This document shows, one piece after another, positions 52,101 to 63,689 of a DNA stretch of 64,000 bases. Position 1 is the first letter of the stretch; each line of letters begins with the position of its first letter. Under the pieces are notes generated by a model. The model saw only the letters and a list, made by a program, of their open reading frames with translations. It did no database searches and was not told the origin of the DNA. Source of the DNA: Branchiostoma floridae (Eukaryota; Chordata; Leptocardii; Amphioxiformes; Branchiostomatidae); NCBI RefSeq assembly GCF_000003815.2, contig NC_049984.1, positions 11,463,043 through 11,527,042 of the forward strand, in the 5' to 3' direction. The translations under genes and the position numbers were made by a program.

Positions 52101-53648
52101 ATCTGCGAACATCTCCTGTTGGACCAACACCAGGTCATCGGTCGTGACCTTGAACTGCTTCCCTGCAACCTGCACCACTGCAAACAGTCGACCCACATCA
52201 GGGGACACCATCTCTTCTTTCACCTTCTCCAGAATGGCTGCAAAATGTAACATGAAAACATGTTATAATAGATGCATCACTTTCTTTCTGTGAATGGTTA
52301 TTTCAAGACATACATGCTGTTTATCTGAATCCCATGGTTTGTAGTTATAATGGTATGGTATGAACTGTGGTTAGGAAAGATCTCACCCCATATCCTCCTT
52401 GCACGTACACCTAACTTATGATTCCCAACAATTTTTCCATCTTACAGTGGGCTTAATTGTACAGTGGATTGTACTTCACCAGTGTAACCGGATGTACTAC
52501 TACTACTATTACTAACAGTGGGCTGCAGAATATATCATTTGCTAAAGACTGTGGTAACATTATATATATATCAAGTGTGCAACTTACCTGAAGCCTATCA
52601 GTTTCTGATACACTCTACCCTTACCAGTTGTATAGTTCAGATTTGTACACTTAGCAGTGGCTTTAACTAAGTCTACATATAAAGATGATACAGCTCAAAT
52701 ACTTGAGTCTTACCTGGATGTTCCTCTACTGATGTGGGATCTATGTCAGGTGGGTTCCATCTGTCTATACCCAGGGATTTATACCTGTTTGCAGAAGCAT
52801 ATAAAGAAAATTTGATTCAATTTAAATGAATATGCATCATAACAATATTCACATTGCATACTGTTGCTATGATAACAGTTTCATAATAACATCATGACAA
52901 CAGCAACTGACGTTTCCACATCTCCTGTGGATTACCTTTTACAGGCTTTTCATTGACGTTGAACTAATCATTATAATTTGAATCCTTCTCCTAAGGAACC
53001 ATATATTAACTTAAGTACTAGTAACAGATTCAACCAAGAAAAGAACGGACAGTCTATATAATGGAGTAAGTGTTGTAAGGGAATGAAGTTTACCTGTACT
53101 TCAGAAGGTTTTCAGGTGTGTCTATGTCCTGTAGTCTGCAGGTGGAGGTGTGTAACGTGTGCTGACAGGTGAGACCCTGCATTCCTACAGCTGCAGTTGG
53201 TAACAAGCGTCTGGCACCTGTGACTTTTGTCATGAAATTCTACAACTTAGTGATTATCAAATATATATCATCTACGAACATAATAGTTTTCATAAAATTT
53301 AAAACAGACAAAATTTGTGGTGAAAGCCACTGTGTAAGCTACTAATATAACCTTCCAAATATAAGCCAGTCCAAATCATAACAGCGTAAAAATTTATGAA
53401 AATAAATACACATGTAGCTATAATTTTGCCAGTGCACATCATGGGGAGGGGGGCGCGTCAAGACGATACTTTTCCTGACCTCACAACTATTGATCAACAT
53501 GCACATATCTGTTTAACCAGGCATGAGTATCTAGCAAGTACTCTAGGAAAGACAGAATACCTGACAGCTCCCTGGGTTTCATGATAACGGAGGAATCCAG
53601 CAGGAATTTTGTAGCCCAACAAATTCGTGACCTCATGGGCGCCGCCAT
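49115..53648 (-). CDS. MRPL21: Mitochondrial ribosomal protein L21 (bL21m), complete seven-exon model, 222 aa
   Basis: Component of the large mitoribosomal subunit. Minus-strand exons: 53561-53648, 53094-53217, 52714-52784, 52074-52237, 51512-51564, 51181-51284, 49115-49179; total 669 nt, all phases consistent. Human MRPL21 is 205 aa. The N-terminus MAAPMRSRICWATKFLL is basic with hydroxyl and hydrophobic residues and no early acidic residue, fitting a mitochondrial targeting peptide. The L21 core is clear: RLFAVVQVAGKQFKVTTDD, LEKVLLVGGNNFSLIGKP, VIEKFMALPLVVYKFKKRKG and YRKRR before the C-terminal VLRINSIEV. The start at 53648 is chosen because it sits in CCAAGATGGCGGC. The last intron holds two transposons. 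Confidence 0.96.
49244..49417. mobile_element. 174-bp MITE with TA target duplication
   Basis: Ends CAGTAGAAGCCGCTTAATTG and the inverse of CAGTAGAAGCCAGTTAATTT, flanked by TA at 49242-49243 and 49418-49419. The interior has further inverted GTGCAATTA / GTGCAGTTAAC-like motifs. It is in the last MRPL21 intron. The TA duplication and CAGT ends fit Tc1/mariner or pogo-type non-autonomous elements; this is inference. Confidence 0.8.
49571..51069. mobile_element. Harbinger-like non-autonomous DNA transposon, 1.5 kb
   Basis: 41-bp terminal inverted repeats (49571-49611 and 51029-51069) that differ at only two positions, starting GGGACCGTACGGC, flanked by direct TAA at 49568-49570 and 51070-51072. 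A 3-bp TAA/TTA duplication with GGG ends is typical of PIF/Harbinger. Beside each terminal repeat are several copies of TTTTTGCTAGGCCCTCCCCC, possible transposase-binding sites. The interior repeats a module with GACCCTCTGAAACGCC...TTTGAGGG...TTTTGCTGGCAAAC at about 50470, 50650 and 50880. No coding sequence. Confidence 0.85.
51835..51945 (-). mobile_element. Degenerate tRNA-derived SINE
   Basis: Minus strand: TAGTCCAATGGATAG (A-box-like) and GGAGTTTTAAACCC (decayed B-box), then a body with CGCTACTGGAAAGTCC related to the SINE at 41098-41232. Between MRPL21 exons. Confidence 0.5.
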
Positions 53649-53655
53649 CTTGGAT
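53641..53655 (-). promoter_or_regulatory. YY1-type motif at the MRPL21 start
   Basis: CCAAGATGGCGGCGC on the minus strand includes the initiator ATG and is a full match to the YY1 consensus (AANATGGCGGC), a common feature of animal ribosomal and mitochondrial protein genes. Confidence 0.6.
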
Positions 53656-54606
53656 TGCTGCAACTCTCGCGTGACCCAACGAGGATTCAAAGTTTCAGAA
53701 ACTGCAGGTGCCAAGGTGCCAGCAGGTGCAGCAGATGCCAGCCGGGATAGGCTCGGGCAGCTTGGCCAGTATTCGGGGGCCCAAGGCAGTCAGACCGCCG
53801 GTCCAAAATTGTTGTTGTTGTTTTCTTTATATCCGCTTGGCTTGTCGGGTGATAGTCAAAGACTTTTTAATACCATACTGTATATTTCGACACACACTTT
53901 ACACCACTAAAATTATATAAGCTTTATGTTGTGTTACTATAAACATAGGCAAATGAGCACTGTGAGTCGTTGTCATGGCGTTTGTCAACAGCATTCACTG
54001 AGTTATAAAAGAGCCACCACCAGTACTTGCACCTATGATACCATATGTGTTCCCAAATATTAATCATGACTGAAGAAAAAAAAACGATGCCTTCTTCATT
54101 TCAGGCTGATCTATAAATTTGACTTGTAGACCCATTTGTATTGAAATGTACTTGAAAATTAATATTATTATGCGTCCAGCCTGTCATGTCATTTGAAACA
54201 TTAGCATGCTTGTACATAGTTTCAATCATTTCAAGGTTGGTATTACGTATTAGTTGATTTCAATGATCATGCACTGGTTCTTGCACGGTTTCTGACCACT
54301 TTATTACTAAATCGTAAAATAGCATGTCACCAGCAAAACTTCAATCAATGCCAACTGAAACCTATCATGGTGGTAAGATTTTAAAATGATTTTTTACTAA
54401 GCTGATTTTACACAATCAATAATAATGGCTTGGGGTATCAGATTATATTAGATAGTAACTTTATTCAAAAGCATACATGAAGTCAATGATCATGAGTACA
54501 CAGCTTTACACAAAAAGTCATTAGTTCCTCTGTGGAAAAATTGTAAGATGACACTGAGTTTTCGGCGGGCTACCGAAGCCGCTTATAGGCTTAAGATCAA
54601 ATGTCA
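53656..54606. other. Intergenic: MRPL21 promoter side and kinase 3' region
   Basis: Noncoding. The part next to MRPL21 (to about 53830) is GC-richer and should be its promoter. AATAAA on the minus strand at 54460-54465 lies about 140 bases past the kinase stop and is a candidate poly(A) signal. Confidence 0.5.
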
Positions 54607-56300
54607 TTAGTTTGTTAGAGATTGAACACTACTAGAAACGACCACTTCCCTCAGCGCACTACAGCATTGTGGGCCATCGTTGAAGTTATACCGGAAACAG
54701 TCTGATTGGTCGCTTAGGCAAGGACACAAATCTGAACGTTCATCGTGGATATTGACTGGCGACATACGCCACCATTTTAAATGTGGCTCATTGTACGATG
54801 AGTGTAGCACCTCTGAAACGCCATCAGCTTCAAGCTCAAAGTCACACACAGACATCATGATGCGCTTAATAAGGAACAGTGCGCCTGCAATGGAAAACAC
54901 CACGGCGTACATAAATACGTAGAAACTTTGAGTCAACAATACAGCTAGGCTAATAGCAATGGCCAACAGCATAAACAAGATTCCCTTTCCTTTCCAAAAC
55001 TTAGCACAGCTTTCGTTTGTGTCCAAGTAGCAGAGCAAACAACCCAAAACCCACTGAGTTCCTTTGCAAGAACAACTGGCGCCTTGAACATCGTGCTCAA
55101 CCCATTGCCCTTCGCGTCTGTTACCATGCTGGCGATTTGCGTCTCGAGCTCCACCCACGGACACGCGCATTACCCTGTAATCACCATAACCTCCTATCAA
55201 CGTGTCCAACACCTCTTGGGCTCCTGGCCGCTCCCTTCCCTCCATACTCAGCATGCGGCGGACAAGGTTTTTACACTGATGTGCTTCTTCTGTGCTCATC
55301 ACATCCAGCTGACCAATGTCCCCCTGTGTTACAGCTTGAGCTATAGGCATTGGGTCCGTCTCTGCACCTGCAAAAGGTGTTAAGTACCGATCTGCCTGGC
55401 ACGAACCCGGAATACTCAATCCATCAAACATGGCCCATAACAGTAGTCCCAGGGAGAAAATGTCTACTGAAGGGGTGTAGCGACATGGTTGGTCGTTCAG
55501 CAGACTTTGGTAGATTTCGGGTGAGAGGTAGAACCTCGTTCCGACAGCTGATCGCATGTAGGAACGATCAAAGTTGTTCGCACCGTTTTCTGGGCTTGGA
55601 AGTACTGTAGCAAGTCCGAAATCCACCACTTTCAGCACTAGAAACGCCTTATTGCCCGTCAGAAGGACATTTTGTGGTTTGATGTCGCGATGGACGATCT
55701 TGTTCTTGTGAAGAAATGTTATAGCGTCCGCCAGCTGAACCGCGAGATTTCTCTTGGTGACGACTTCGACTTGTTGCTTGAGGATGTAGTCGCCGATGTT
55801 TCCAAGAGGACAAAACTCAGAAATGACAAACAGCACCTGTGTTTGCCCATCCAATCCTACCTTAGATTCCACGTATTCCACGATGTTTGGATGTTTTCTA
55901 AGTTGTGTCAGAACGCCAACTTCTCTGATGGACGTGTCTTCAATCAGTAACCTTTTAGCCGCATAGGTCATTCCCGTCTCGGTCGATTTTGCTGAATACA
56001 CTGTGCCTGAAGCCCCTCTGCCGATCTCCTCTCCTAGGGTGTACCCCTCCAAATGCAATGGGTTCTAATGATCAAAGCAGTCTCTTGTTAGATTGTGATA
56101 TGAAAGCAGAAAGTTGTAAATGATATTCTTCACTAGCTATATAGCGCTACACGCCTTGCAGACATAAACTTTATCTAACAATGGCAAAGAATATTAACAA
56201 CCAAGGTCTTTTTAACCTCCTTGCCGAAACCATGGCCTGATTATTGTCAATGTCTTTTTATATACACAGTAGTAACTTTACCCACCTGAAACGCACACAT
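54607..56300 (-). CDS. Protein kinase with C-terminal membrane hairpin, two-exon model, 490 aa
   Basis: Main exon 54607-56064. Its frame has no ATG before the kinase domain: the apparent first codon at 56058 is TTG, and a TAG sits at 56065-56067, which can serve as the end of a splice acceptor. An upstream exon 56286-56300 (ATG TGT GCG TTT CAG, then GTGGGT) joins in phase and supplies the start, giving MCAFQNPLHLEGYTLG. The kinase domain (about 10-300) has GRGASGTVY, YAAKRL, IVHRDIKPQNVLL, VDFGLA and GTRFYLSPEIY, so it should be active. Gene-family resemblance is loosely to PDIK1L/STK35-type Ser/Thr kinases. After a linker, about residues 366-405 form two adjacent hydrophobic helices, followed by a Cys-containing tail. 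Location in the membrane is inferred. Confidence 0.8.
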
Positions 56301-57071
56301 TTTTTACTTGTCGCCGAAATACACACAAATGCTTGAGCTAGGTGGATCGGATTGGAACTTCCTGGTGAGCGCGGAAGCAAGACAAGTATGTTCACGTCTG
56401 GCACTTTTTAACACTGCGTCAGCACTAAAAAAGGTAAGGCAAACAAACTGTTATTTGCTCAACAGGTACTAGGCACACAAAATGGAAAGTTATTTATTTG
56501 ATTTTACATTGCCAGCAGCCTGAACAGTCGCTTCGAGTGCTTTGATAACTAGCAGTCGGCCAGAGTCTAAGTTAATGTCAATAAAAAAACTCAGCCATCG
56601 ATGCAGTAGCAACAAAACATCGAAAAAGTGGAAAACCGAATGACGATGTCATATTTGTTGGTCTGAACCAGAATCGCACAAACTTATTGATCTATTCAGA
56701 GCATCAATGGCATATGCAACGCTACTCATGTCACCGTGGTCAGGACTAAAAAGTTTTAATGTTTCAAATTTTTGCCATGTAATCTATAAACCCGGTGTCA
56801 TTTCCTCGTTACTCATACCACCTACTATTCACAGGTATTGATATCGAGCTCGTAAAGTAGAAAATGTTTGCAAGCCAAATCAACACATCTGCTTGCGGCC
56901 TCGTTACCGTAGTGACGTTTAACCCGGAAGTGATATTGACAGCTAGGGTAGCAGACGACAAAAGGTCAATTGTAAAGAAAAAGGCGTTTTGTTAGACCGT
57001 GTTACATTTTTGTCGAACTGCTCGTACCTTGCAATTGTGCATGTTACGCTAGATAACAATTAGCTCAAGCA
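56301..57071. other. Divergent promoter region between the kinase and the DUF218 gene
   Basis: About 770 bp between opposite-strand start codons. No recognised elements beyond short GC-containing stretches near each gene. A shared bidirectional promoter is possible. Confidence 0.45.
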
Positions 57072-58666
57072 ATGGAGGACAAACATGTTAAACTCGGCGA
57101 GACGATTTGGAATTACATGTCTATGGGTCATGAGCTGGAAAAGGTGAGTGATTTTGTTTGTTGTCTCAATCGATGTGTTCAGCGATTGTGCTTAGTTCTG
57201 TGGTTGGACACGTGGCAGGGCCAGTGCATTGTCCAAAGGTTTTAAATGTAATGTACACTTCACCACGAGCGTTTCCATGTCTCCATCAAAGACATTCAAT
57301 ATGTCCTTGCCTCACATATGACCAGTATTATAGCCTTCTCCGTTTGTGGTCAGTTTAATTCAGTAAAATTCCCATTCATTTGATCACCAACGGTAACGTT
57401 ATATGACGATTGATTAAATTTGACCACATACTTCTTAACCAAGTTTTTGAAGGGTCATTGATTGTCACAATCGGTACATCATATGTTAGACTGAGGAACA
57501 GCATTTGACCTTGGACCTCTTCACAAAAAGTCATGACATGCAGTGCATCATCAGATTTTAATTCTATTAACGTTACATCTATTCAAATAAAAGTTATATG
57601 ATAAACTATTACTGGTTGACAATACAAATCAATAGTTTGCGGTCACTAAACTCTGATGTGTTCACCACCACAGAGTGATGTGATCCTGGCGTTTGGCAGC
57701 CATGACAGGCGTGTGGCGGAGTATGCAGCTGAGCTGTGGCACCAGAGATGGGCGCCGTGGCTGGTCTTCTCAGGGGGGCTGGGGAATCTTACAGAAGGTA
57801 CAACATCAATCTGTAATGGTTCCTCACTTACAAACAACAATTGCTGGCCAAATACAACACTACAGTTCTCTGAAAGAGTCTAATGTTAACGTTATACATT
57901 TTGTTGTAATTGTTTGTAAAATTGAGCAATTTAGGCAAATCAGTAGTTGCTATAGTTGTTAAAGTATGAATTAAGGGACAATATAACACATAATGCATAG
58001 AAAGATTTGTTTGTACTAAATTTGTTGAGCTATCAAAGCACTGTCACCGTTATGTTGCTTCCATATAAGACTACTTGTTACTAATGGAAGAAACTTTTGA
58101 GACCATACTTTACTAGCATTGGTGTCTTTTGATGTAGTTGTAATGTTATTATGTCTTTCGTTTCATTCTTAGTAACCATGATTCTAATGCATCAACGTTA
58201 CATACTAGGTGTTTGGGACCGCCCAGAAGCAGACATCTTCCATGACATTGCTGTGGCAGCAGGTGTTCCATCTGACAGAATCCTGGTGGAGAACAAGGCG
58301 TCCAACTCAGGACAAAATGTGCTCCTGTCTTACAAACTCCTACAGGAGCACAACATCCCCACCAGAAGCATCATCCTTGTTCAGAAGCCTTACATGGAAC
58401 GGAGGGCTTATGCAACCTTTATGAAACAATGGCCAGGAAACATTGAAGAGACGTCCCTGTATGTTACCTCACCGAGAATCAGTTTTCAAGACTATGCAAA
58501 TGATGAGGTGGGCCAGATGAAGAACACTGTTGAGATAATGTTGAGTGATCTGTACAGGGTCCGAACCTACCCAGAAAAGGGTTTCCAGATACACCAAGAA
58601 ATACCTCCTAAGGTTTGGGAAGCATACGAGAAACTAATGGAAGCAGGATATAAATGGAAATACTAG
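57072..58666 (+). CDS. DUF218 / YdcF-like protein, complete three-exon model, 217 aa
   Basis: Exons 57072-57143, 57674-57797 and 58209-58666; the sum is 654 nt in phase. The DUF218 (ElyC/SanA/YdcF) fold pattern is clear: strand DVILAFGSHD, then RRVAEYAAELW, WLVFSGGLG, a PEADIFHDIAVAAGVP helix, the ILVENKASNSGQN loop (SxNTxEN in bacteria), SIILVQKPYMERRA (VT..YH..RA in bacteria). No signal peptide or membrane segment is visible, unlike SanA/ElyC, so it is closest in form to soluble YdcF; E. coli YdcF has been reported to bind SAM, and the function is otherwise unknown. It is about the usual domain length. The start ATG is at 57072 after an AAGCA context. Confidence 0.9.
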
Positions 58667-59140
58667 ATCATGAAAAAGTTTGCAATTGATCATTTCATGT
58701 AGCCAATACCTTGCCAGTCTACCTATGTTGTTTATCAAGACTCTAACGTTAAGTATTCAAAGAGCAAAAGAAGTTGTGCGTTGACTTTGCTTCCTTCAGA
58801 TTGGAGAGGTATACCTTCACTTCTAATTTGACGTGCGAGTGGAAAAATATATGCTAACAGGAAGACAAGACTAGAAAATCATTTCTTTATTCAAAAATGT
58901 TTACGCTGTGAAATACTACCTGCATTTTACAACATGAAAACAGTCCTCCTGCCAACTAGTCAGCATAGCAGCACTTACACTTGTGTATATTCTTTCCTTG
59001 CCTCTTTCTTAAACAAAGAGATAGTTAAATGGTCAATGGTAAGTTGTGCTCATCTTACATCAGAAGCAGATTTGACAATGCGATGACCTCATATAGTTTT
59101 GTCAGAACCTCAAAACTTCGAAGGAAGTTTGTAGCCTAAA

Positions 59141-59349
59141 GTCTGTCTAACACTGTATGAGAATTTGAGTTGAGTCAATTGTGAATTTGAAAAGCACAAT
59201 GGTTGAGTAACAAAATACACTAAAGCATTCCGGAGTCTGTCTAACACATAAACATACTGTATGAGAATTTGAGTTGAGTCAAATGTTTTAAGCACTGTGA
59301 ATTTGAAAGCACAATGATTGAGTAACAAAATACACTTATGCATTCCAGA
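59141..59349. repeat. Two-copy direct duplication of about 100 bp
   Basis: Copies begin at 59141 and about 59236 with AGTCTGTCTAACAC, then share TGTATGAGAATTTGAGTTGA and GAGTAACAAAATACACT, ending in GCATTCC. The second copy has extra bases after AACAC and after GTCAA. Confidence 0.85.
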
Positions 59350-59419
59350 CATCTTGCGATGTTTTTTTGTCTGGCAAGTAGTTTCCTTTCAAAGCCTAAT
59401 ATTACTAAGGTTATGTCTT

Positions 59420-59444
59420 ACTTTACTTTACTTTACTTTACTTT
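59420..59444. repeat. (TTTAC)n microsatellite
   Basis: Five tandem TTTAC-type pentamers. Confidence 0.85.
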
Positions 59445-60196
59445 GAGAACAGCAATATATTTTCAATATCTAATAATCTAGGCCTACAGGGATTCTGACA
59501 TTGGTGCCTATGACAAGCAAAATTGCAATCATATATGCAAGTAAATGTTCACAAAAAGCTGGGAAGATAGCACCAAGTACATAGTATCAAGGAAGGATGG
59601 TGCACAACTTAAAACTTGAAATGGAACAAGGAACAAAACATGACTAAAGGGAACAGTTAAGAGTTTGAATTATTGTATAGGGGGTCTCACTAACAGACAG
59701 CAGTGCTAGGTGTGTATAACACTTGTTCTGGCATACACATCTACATTGTACATGTAGTTATGTCAAAATCACAGCCCTTAAAGAGTTCAATGCTACAACA
59801 CATAAGAAAACAAGCTGACAACTTGAGCACTTAATGGTAAAGTCTTAGAGGTCCATGTGGTCATGTTTCCATTATCAAACAACTGCCAAACTCCTCAACA
59901 TCAAAACTTTTCCCTCCATTTGTGAAGAAATTTTCACAAAATGCATTGTTGATGGGAGCCCAGCCCTTGACCACCATTGGTTATGGATTATCAAGAATTT
60001 CATAAAAGTAGTGCTGGTACAGCAAATCTGGGCACTTAAAAGCCAATTGATCTGCAATCCTGGCCATCATAGATGCTAAACTTTGGGTATCTTAAAAAGT
60101 GTATTTTATGACAATACACTAGCAAACCACTCCCCTCCTAATACATGATTTGTATTTCACTGCAATCTCCAGTCGGATTATAACGAGCCCATAACA

Positions 60197-60219
60197 CTGA
60201 GGAAGCCACACGGCGAAAC
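60197..60219 (+). ncRNA. Degenerate hammerhead-like core
   Basis: CTGAGGA (one change from CTGATGA), a clean GCC-ACAC-GGC stem-loop, then GAAAC: the order of a hammerhead core with one inactivating change. Likely a relic of a repeat family also seen near 8595 and 63690. Confidence 0.3.
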
Positions 60220-60809
60220 ATGTTTGTTGTGTGTCGGTTCGAATAAAGTTCCTAAACAGGGAACATGCGGCTCCAGCGTCTTTTCTGAAGATGTGGCGGA
60301 AGTGTGAACGGTTGGCTTGAGGTCTCCTCCACATATATCCAGTTAGATTATAACGTTACAAATTGTCTTGTATTCTCTAAGGTCAGCTGATAATGATGGT
60401 GATCAAAGACTGGGCTCCCAGGCCTGAACTCGGGCACTGGCAAGCAGTAATAAAACTTCAACAGTAAAGTTTGGAAATAGACAGCCATGATAGTTACTGA
60501 TCAATAGATTTAAAGTAGAATGTGTAGGCCCTGAGTTTTTCAAAGTGAAAAGGGTCAAGCATTTTCAATCCCCTAATGACACTGAAAAACTAGACTTCAC
60601 AACAGTTACATGTATTTTGGGGCTAATGCCTTGTCCTTAAAAAATACTGCCTGCTTCTTTAGGCCTTAAATAAGACAGTGAAAATTTTCTACACCACCCC
60701 CCAATGTGCATATATGATGTTATGATGCTCTTAAACAACAGTTCACATTATCTTGCCTTTTACAGAGGCCTTTGTTCTATATCCACTCCTGTCTTTTCTT
60801 GGCTAAAAA

Positions 60810-60915
60810 TTATATGACCCCAGGCATCCCCTTGTATTTGTATGGCTTTCCAGTTTTCATCTGCTTCTCAATGCTGTCGAAAATCTTGGATTCTTGTGCA
60901 GCTTGCTCTTCCTCC
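60810..60915 (-). CDS. Possible terminal exon of an unidentified gene
   Basis: After a possible acceptor (…CATCGTAG) at 60916-60917, the minus strand reads EEEQAAQESKIFDSI, then EKQMKTGKPYKYKGMPGVI and TAA at 60810-60812. The composition is protein-like, with third-position changes that look coding, but it is short and I do not recognise the family. No upstream exon was found between here and 63362. It may be the end of a gene lying further right, nested or alternatively spliced, or a chance frame. Confidence 0.35.
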
Positions 60916-63362
60916 CTACGATGTCACCATCATCACAAATTGAGGTAAGGGGAAAAAATGGAGGGAGGGAAGACAGGTGGGGATAAACATAGAAGAAAGG
61001 AGAAAAATTACTTAAACGGATTGTTAAGGAGTCCAGAAATTATAAGACAAATGTTTGATGAATCACCTACAAATCATACTTAAATAAAATCAAAACAAAA
61101 TAAAATGCTTCGAACATAGATTTCATAGTGAGTGAACTTAAAAGAAAATCTTTTTCTTTTAAAGTAAAACTATTAGTAATGCAATGTTACATGCCTAGCA
61201 AGTCATCAGAGCACTGAAATCAAGTGGTGAACTTTTTTTGTCTGCCCCTTCAAATTTTTTGGTCAACTTTCTGCAAATTATATTTTGTGTGTTTGTCAGG
61301 TTTATGGTGTCAATCCTATAATTCCATGCACACTATGTGTGTTTGTACATCTTAACTTTGTTAATGTTATACTTCCAACCATGTAGCTTTCATGTGGTCA
61401 GTTGCCCTTGCACCAACATGTACTTTACTCAAACACCCCACCAGGGGAAGGTGGCAATTGAGTCACAAGTTACTTAGCAACTGGATTATGAGGAAAAACT
61501 GAAAAGAGAGGGGGAAGGGGCGCAAGCGCTTGGCTTCATGTGTATAAATGCTGGAGATTACAGTTCATACTGGCTGAGGACACATTCTTGGAACATACGT
61601 CATGTACCTCCATGCTTCATCCAAGTCATTCACGCACAGCCACATGCTAAAGCAAGCTCTCTCTCTTTTATTTGTCAGTCTACCCAAGTGCAGCATTCAT
61701 TTCTTTCTTAAACACATCATTGCATAAGGCACAATTCCTGTTGTAGAAACAGAAAATTTGACATTATAACACTAAATAAATTGGAATATCTATGAGCTTA
61801 GAATACACACAACTTAGCAATCTGATGTAGATATATGCAAAACAAAGTGGTCAATGCAATCTATTTCTAATCCAATATTTGCAAATAGAACTTTAACAAG
61901 CAAGTAACATCTGAAGATCAAGAGCATCTCATATAATCCTTAATAACTCATAGAAAACACATGCTACATGCAAGAAATCACTTTGCTGCCTTGTGAACTT
62001 TCAGCTTACCATAATTAACTTTTTGTCTCACAAACCCTGTTGAAAGTTTAATGTCCAACTGTCCAAAAGGGGTACTGACTGTATGCATATACATGTACAT
62101 GACATGTATAGTATCATGGTAGCCATACTTTTGATGGCATACTGTTTTAACTTCACTGAAAAGTGTCCTTGCTGGATTTAATGCAATAAACAATGCATAT
62201 TTTTTTAAACAATACTTGACTCATTCAACCTATCAACGTTCTAGGCAGTGTCTATAAAAATATCTGAGTTCTTTGAATATTGCCTATAGGATAGTAAATA
62301 TAAAACACTACCTTTGAGTTGTACATATTTCTCAGTTTGTTGAAGCTAGCTATTTCTATATATCTGTACATAGAGGCATCTAGATAAAGATATAGATACA
62401 AGTACTAGCATTTTACCGCATATATTATGGCAAACCTTGTCAAAAATAAAATCATCAGACTGATGATTTTCTGCAATGCTATCATCTGCAATGCAATCAT
62501 CAGATTGATGATTTTCTGCAATGCTACCACTACTGTTTGCACTCCTAAGCATATCACATTTACTATAGTTACTATATCATCATGAATCATTTTAGAGTTA
62601 CATGAAGAAATACTTAAGCTCTGATTTGTTTGAGACATCCCCAAAATAACATTGAAATTTCATAGGAAGACATGCCCTGTCTCCTTTTGCTTATGTGTTT
62701 AATAATTGATGGAAGAATTACATTTTTAAAGAGTCATATAAAATTTGATGTTTTACAAAAAACATGTCAATCTTAGCCACAAAAGGACTAAGGGTCTTAT
62801 GCAAAATTATGTTTGTCATGTACTAGTAATCATTAGAACAATGATTTGACCATTTTCAGACCATCTATCTAAAAGGAACAATGCATTCCTATTCTTATTG
62901 CCTACCAGTGCAAATAAAGGTAAGTGAGATACAGGTCATGTGAGTGATAATTCATTTATAAAAACATGCCTGAAACTTTTGAATAGTTATTAGTACGATG
63001 CTGAGCATTCTCTGAGAAGAGTGGCAAAATGCATGATAATGGGTATCCTTACAGTACTTTGGTCAGAATGATCAGTATAAGTCTCAACACAGCAAATTTC
63101 AAAACATGAGTACTAGTCACAGTTCAAGTTGCAGTGTGCATGCGTTATGCATGCCTGAGCACCATGTCATTGGTTAGCTAACAGGAATCCAAGAGGAGGG
63201 CTAGGGGGCACCATACTCAACATTCTTCTCTCTCTTTGTGATTGAAAGATATTGATTGAATGATCTCACAATGGTAACAGTAAGTACATCAAACTCTGCA
63301 GGTGCCCCCCTCCCCCTAGGACTCCTGTTTCACAAGTTCACATCAGGTCAGACAGAAGGACT
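60916..63362. other. Noncoding interval left of vinculin, probably part 3' UTR
   Basis: AT-rich with no supported exon. The VCL 3' UTR should begin at 63362 and run left. A short duplicated palindrome occurs at 62447-62525. Confidence 0.45.
62447..62525. repeat. Duplicated palindromic segment
   Basis: AATCATCAGACTGATGATTT (a near-perfect palindrome) followed by TCTGCAATGCTA, repeated about 50 bases later with one change (AGATTGATGAT). It may form a hairpin if it lies in the VCL 3' UTR. Confidence 0.8.
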
Positions 63363-63535
63363 TCACTGGTACCATGGCTTCTTCCGAACCCAGCGAAGCG
63401 TGATGCCTGCGTCTGTGCGGATCTTGATGGAGGCCGCCTCGGCCTCGCGTACGGTCTCCTTCACGGACTGCATGAGGTTCTGAGCGTTGTGGACCAACAT
63501 CTCTGTTGCCTGGTCCACTTCTTCACTGTCTACAT
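63363..63535 (-). CDS. VCL: Vinculin, last exon (C-terminal actin-binding tail)
   Basis: Vinculin links integrin and cadherin junctions to actin. The exon follows the acceptor CTTGCAG and encodes 57 residues: [20 protein letters not shown], then helix [20 protein letters not shown], then [17 protein letters not shown] and TGA (63363-63365). The final TLRWVRKTPWYQ is the signature C-terminal hairpin of vertebrate vinculin, which binds lipid and is phosphorylated on its Tyr; the match is nearly residue for residue. The last helix belongs to the five-helix tail. Upstream exons lie beyond the right end of the window. Confidence 0.96.
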
Positions 63536-63689
63536 CTGCAAGATAGAACAAGTTGTTTAGGTACAAATAGATGGCGATTTACCTTTCAAACTGGTAAATC
63601 TGTTACACTTTATACCTTTCAAAAAATAAGAATAGAATGAATAATAAAGTTCTTTATAGCCACATTCAGGGAATAACACAACACCCAAT

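Larger units (their letters stand above)
58667..60809. other. Intergenic, with small repeats
   Basis: No coding exon recognised. Holds a direct duplication at 59141-59349, a (TTTAC)n tract near 59420-59444 and a hammerhead-like core at 60197-60219. The plus-strand part near 58667 should be the 3' UTR of the DUF218 gene, though no AATAAA is close. Confidence 0.5.

Noticed and set aside
53581-53910. 109-codon plus-strand open frame
   Set aside because: Antisense to MRPL21 exon 1 and promoter; composition not protein-like.
56056-56058. Translation start of the kinase at this codon
   Set aside because: The codon is TTG and an in-frame TAG lies three codons upstream; a spliced upstream ATG explains the N-terminus better.
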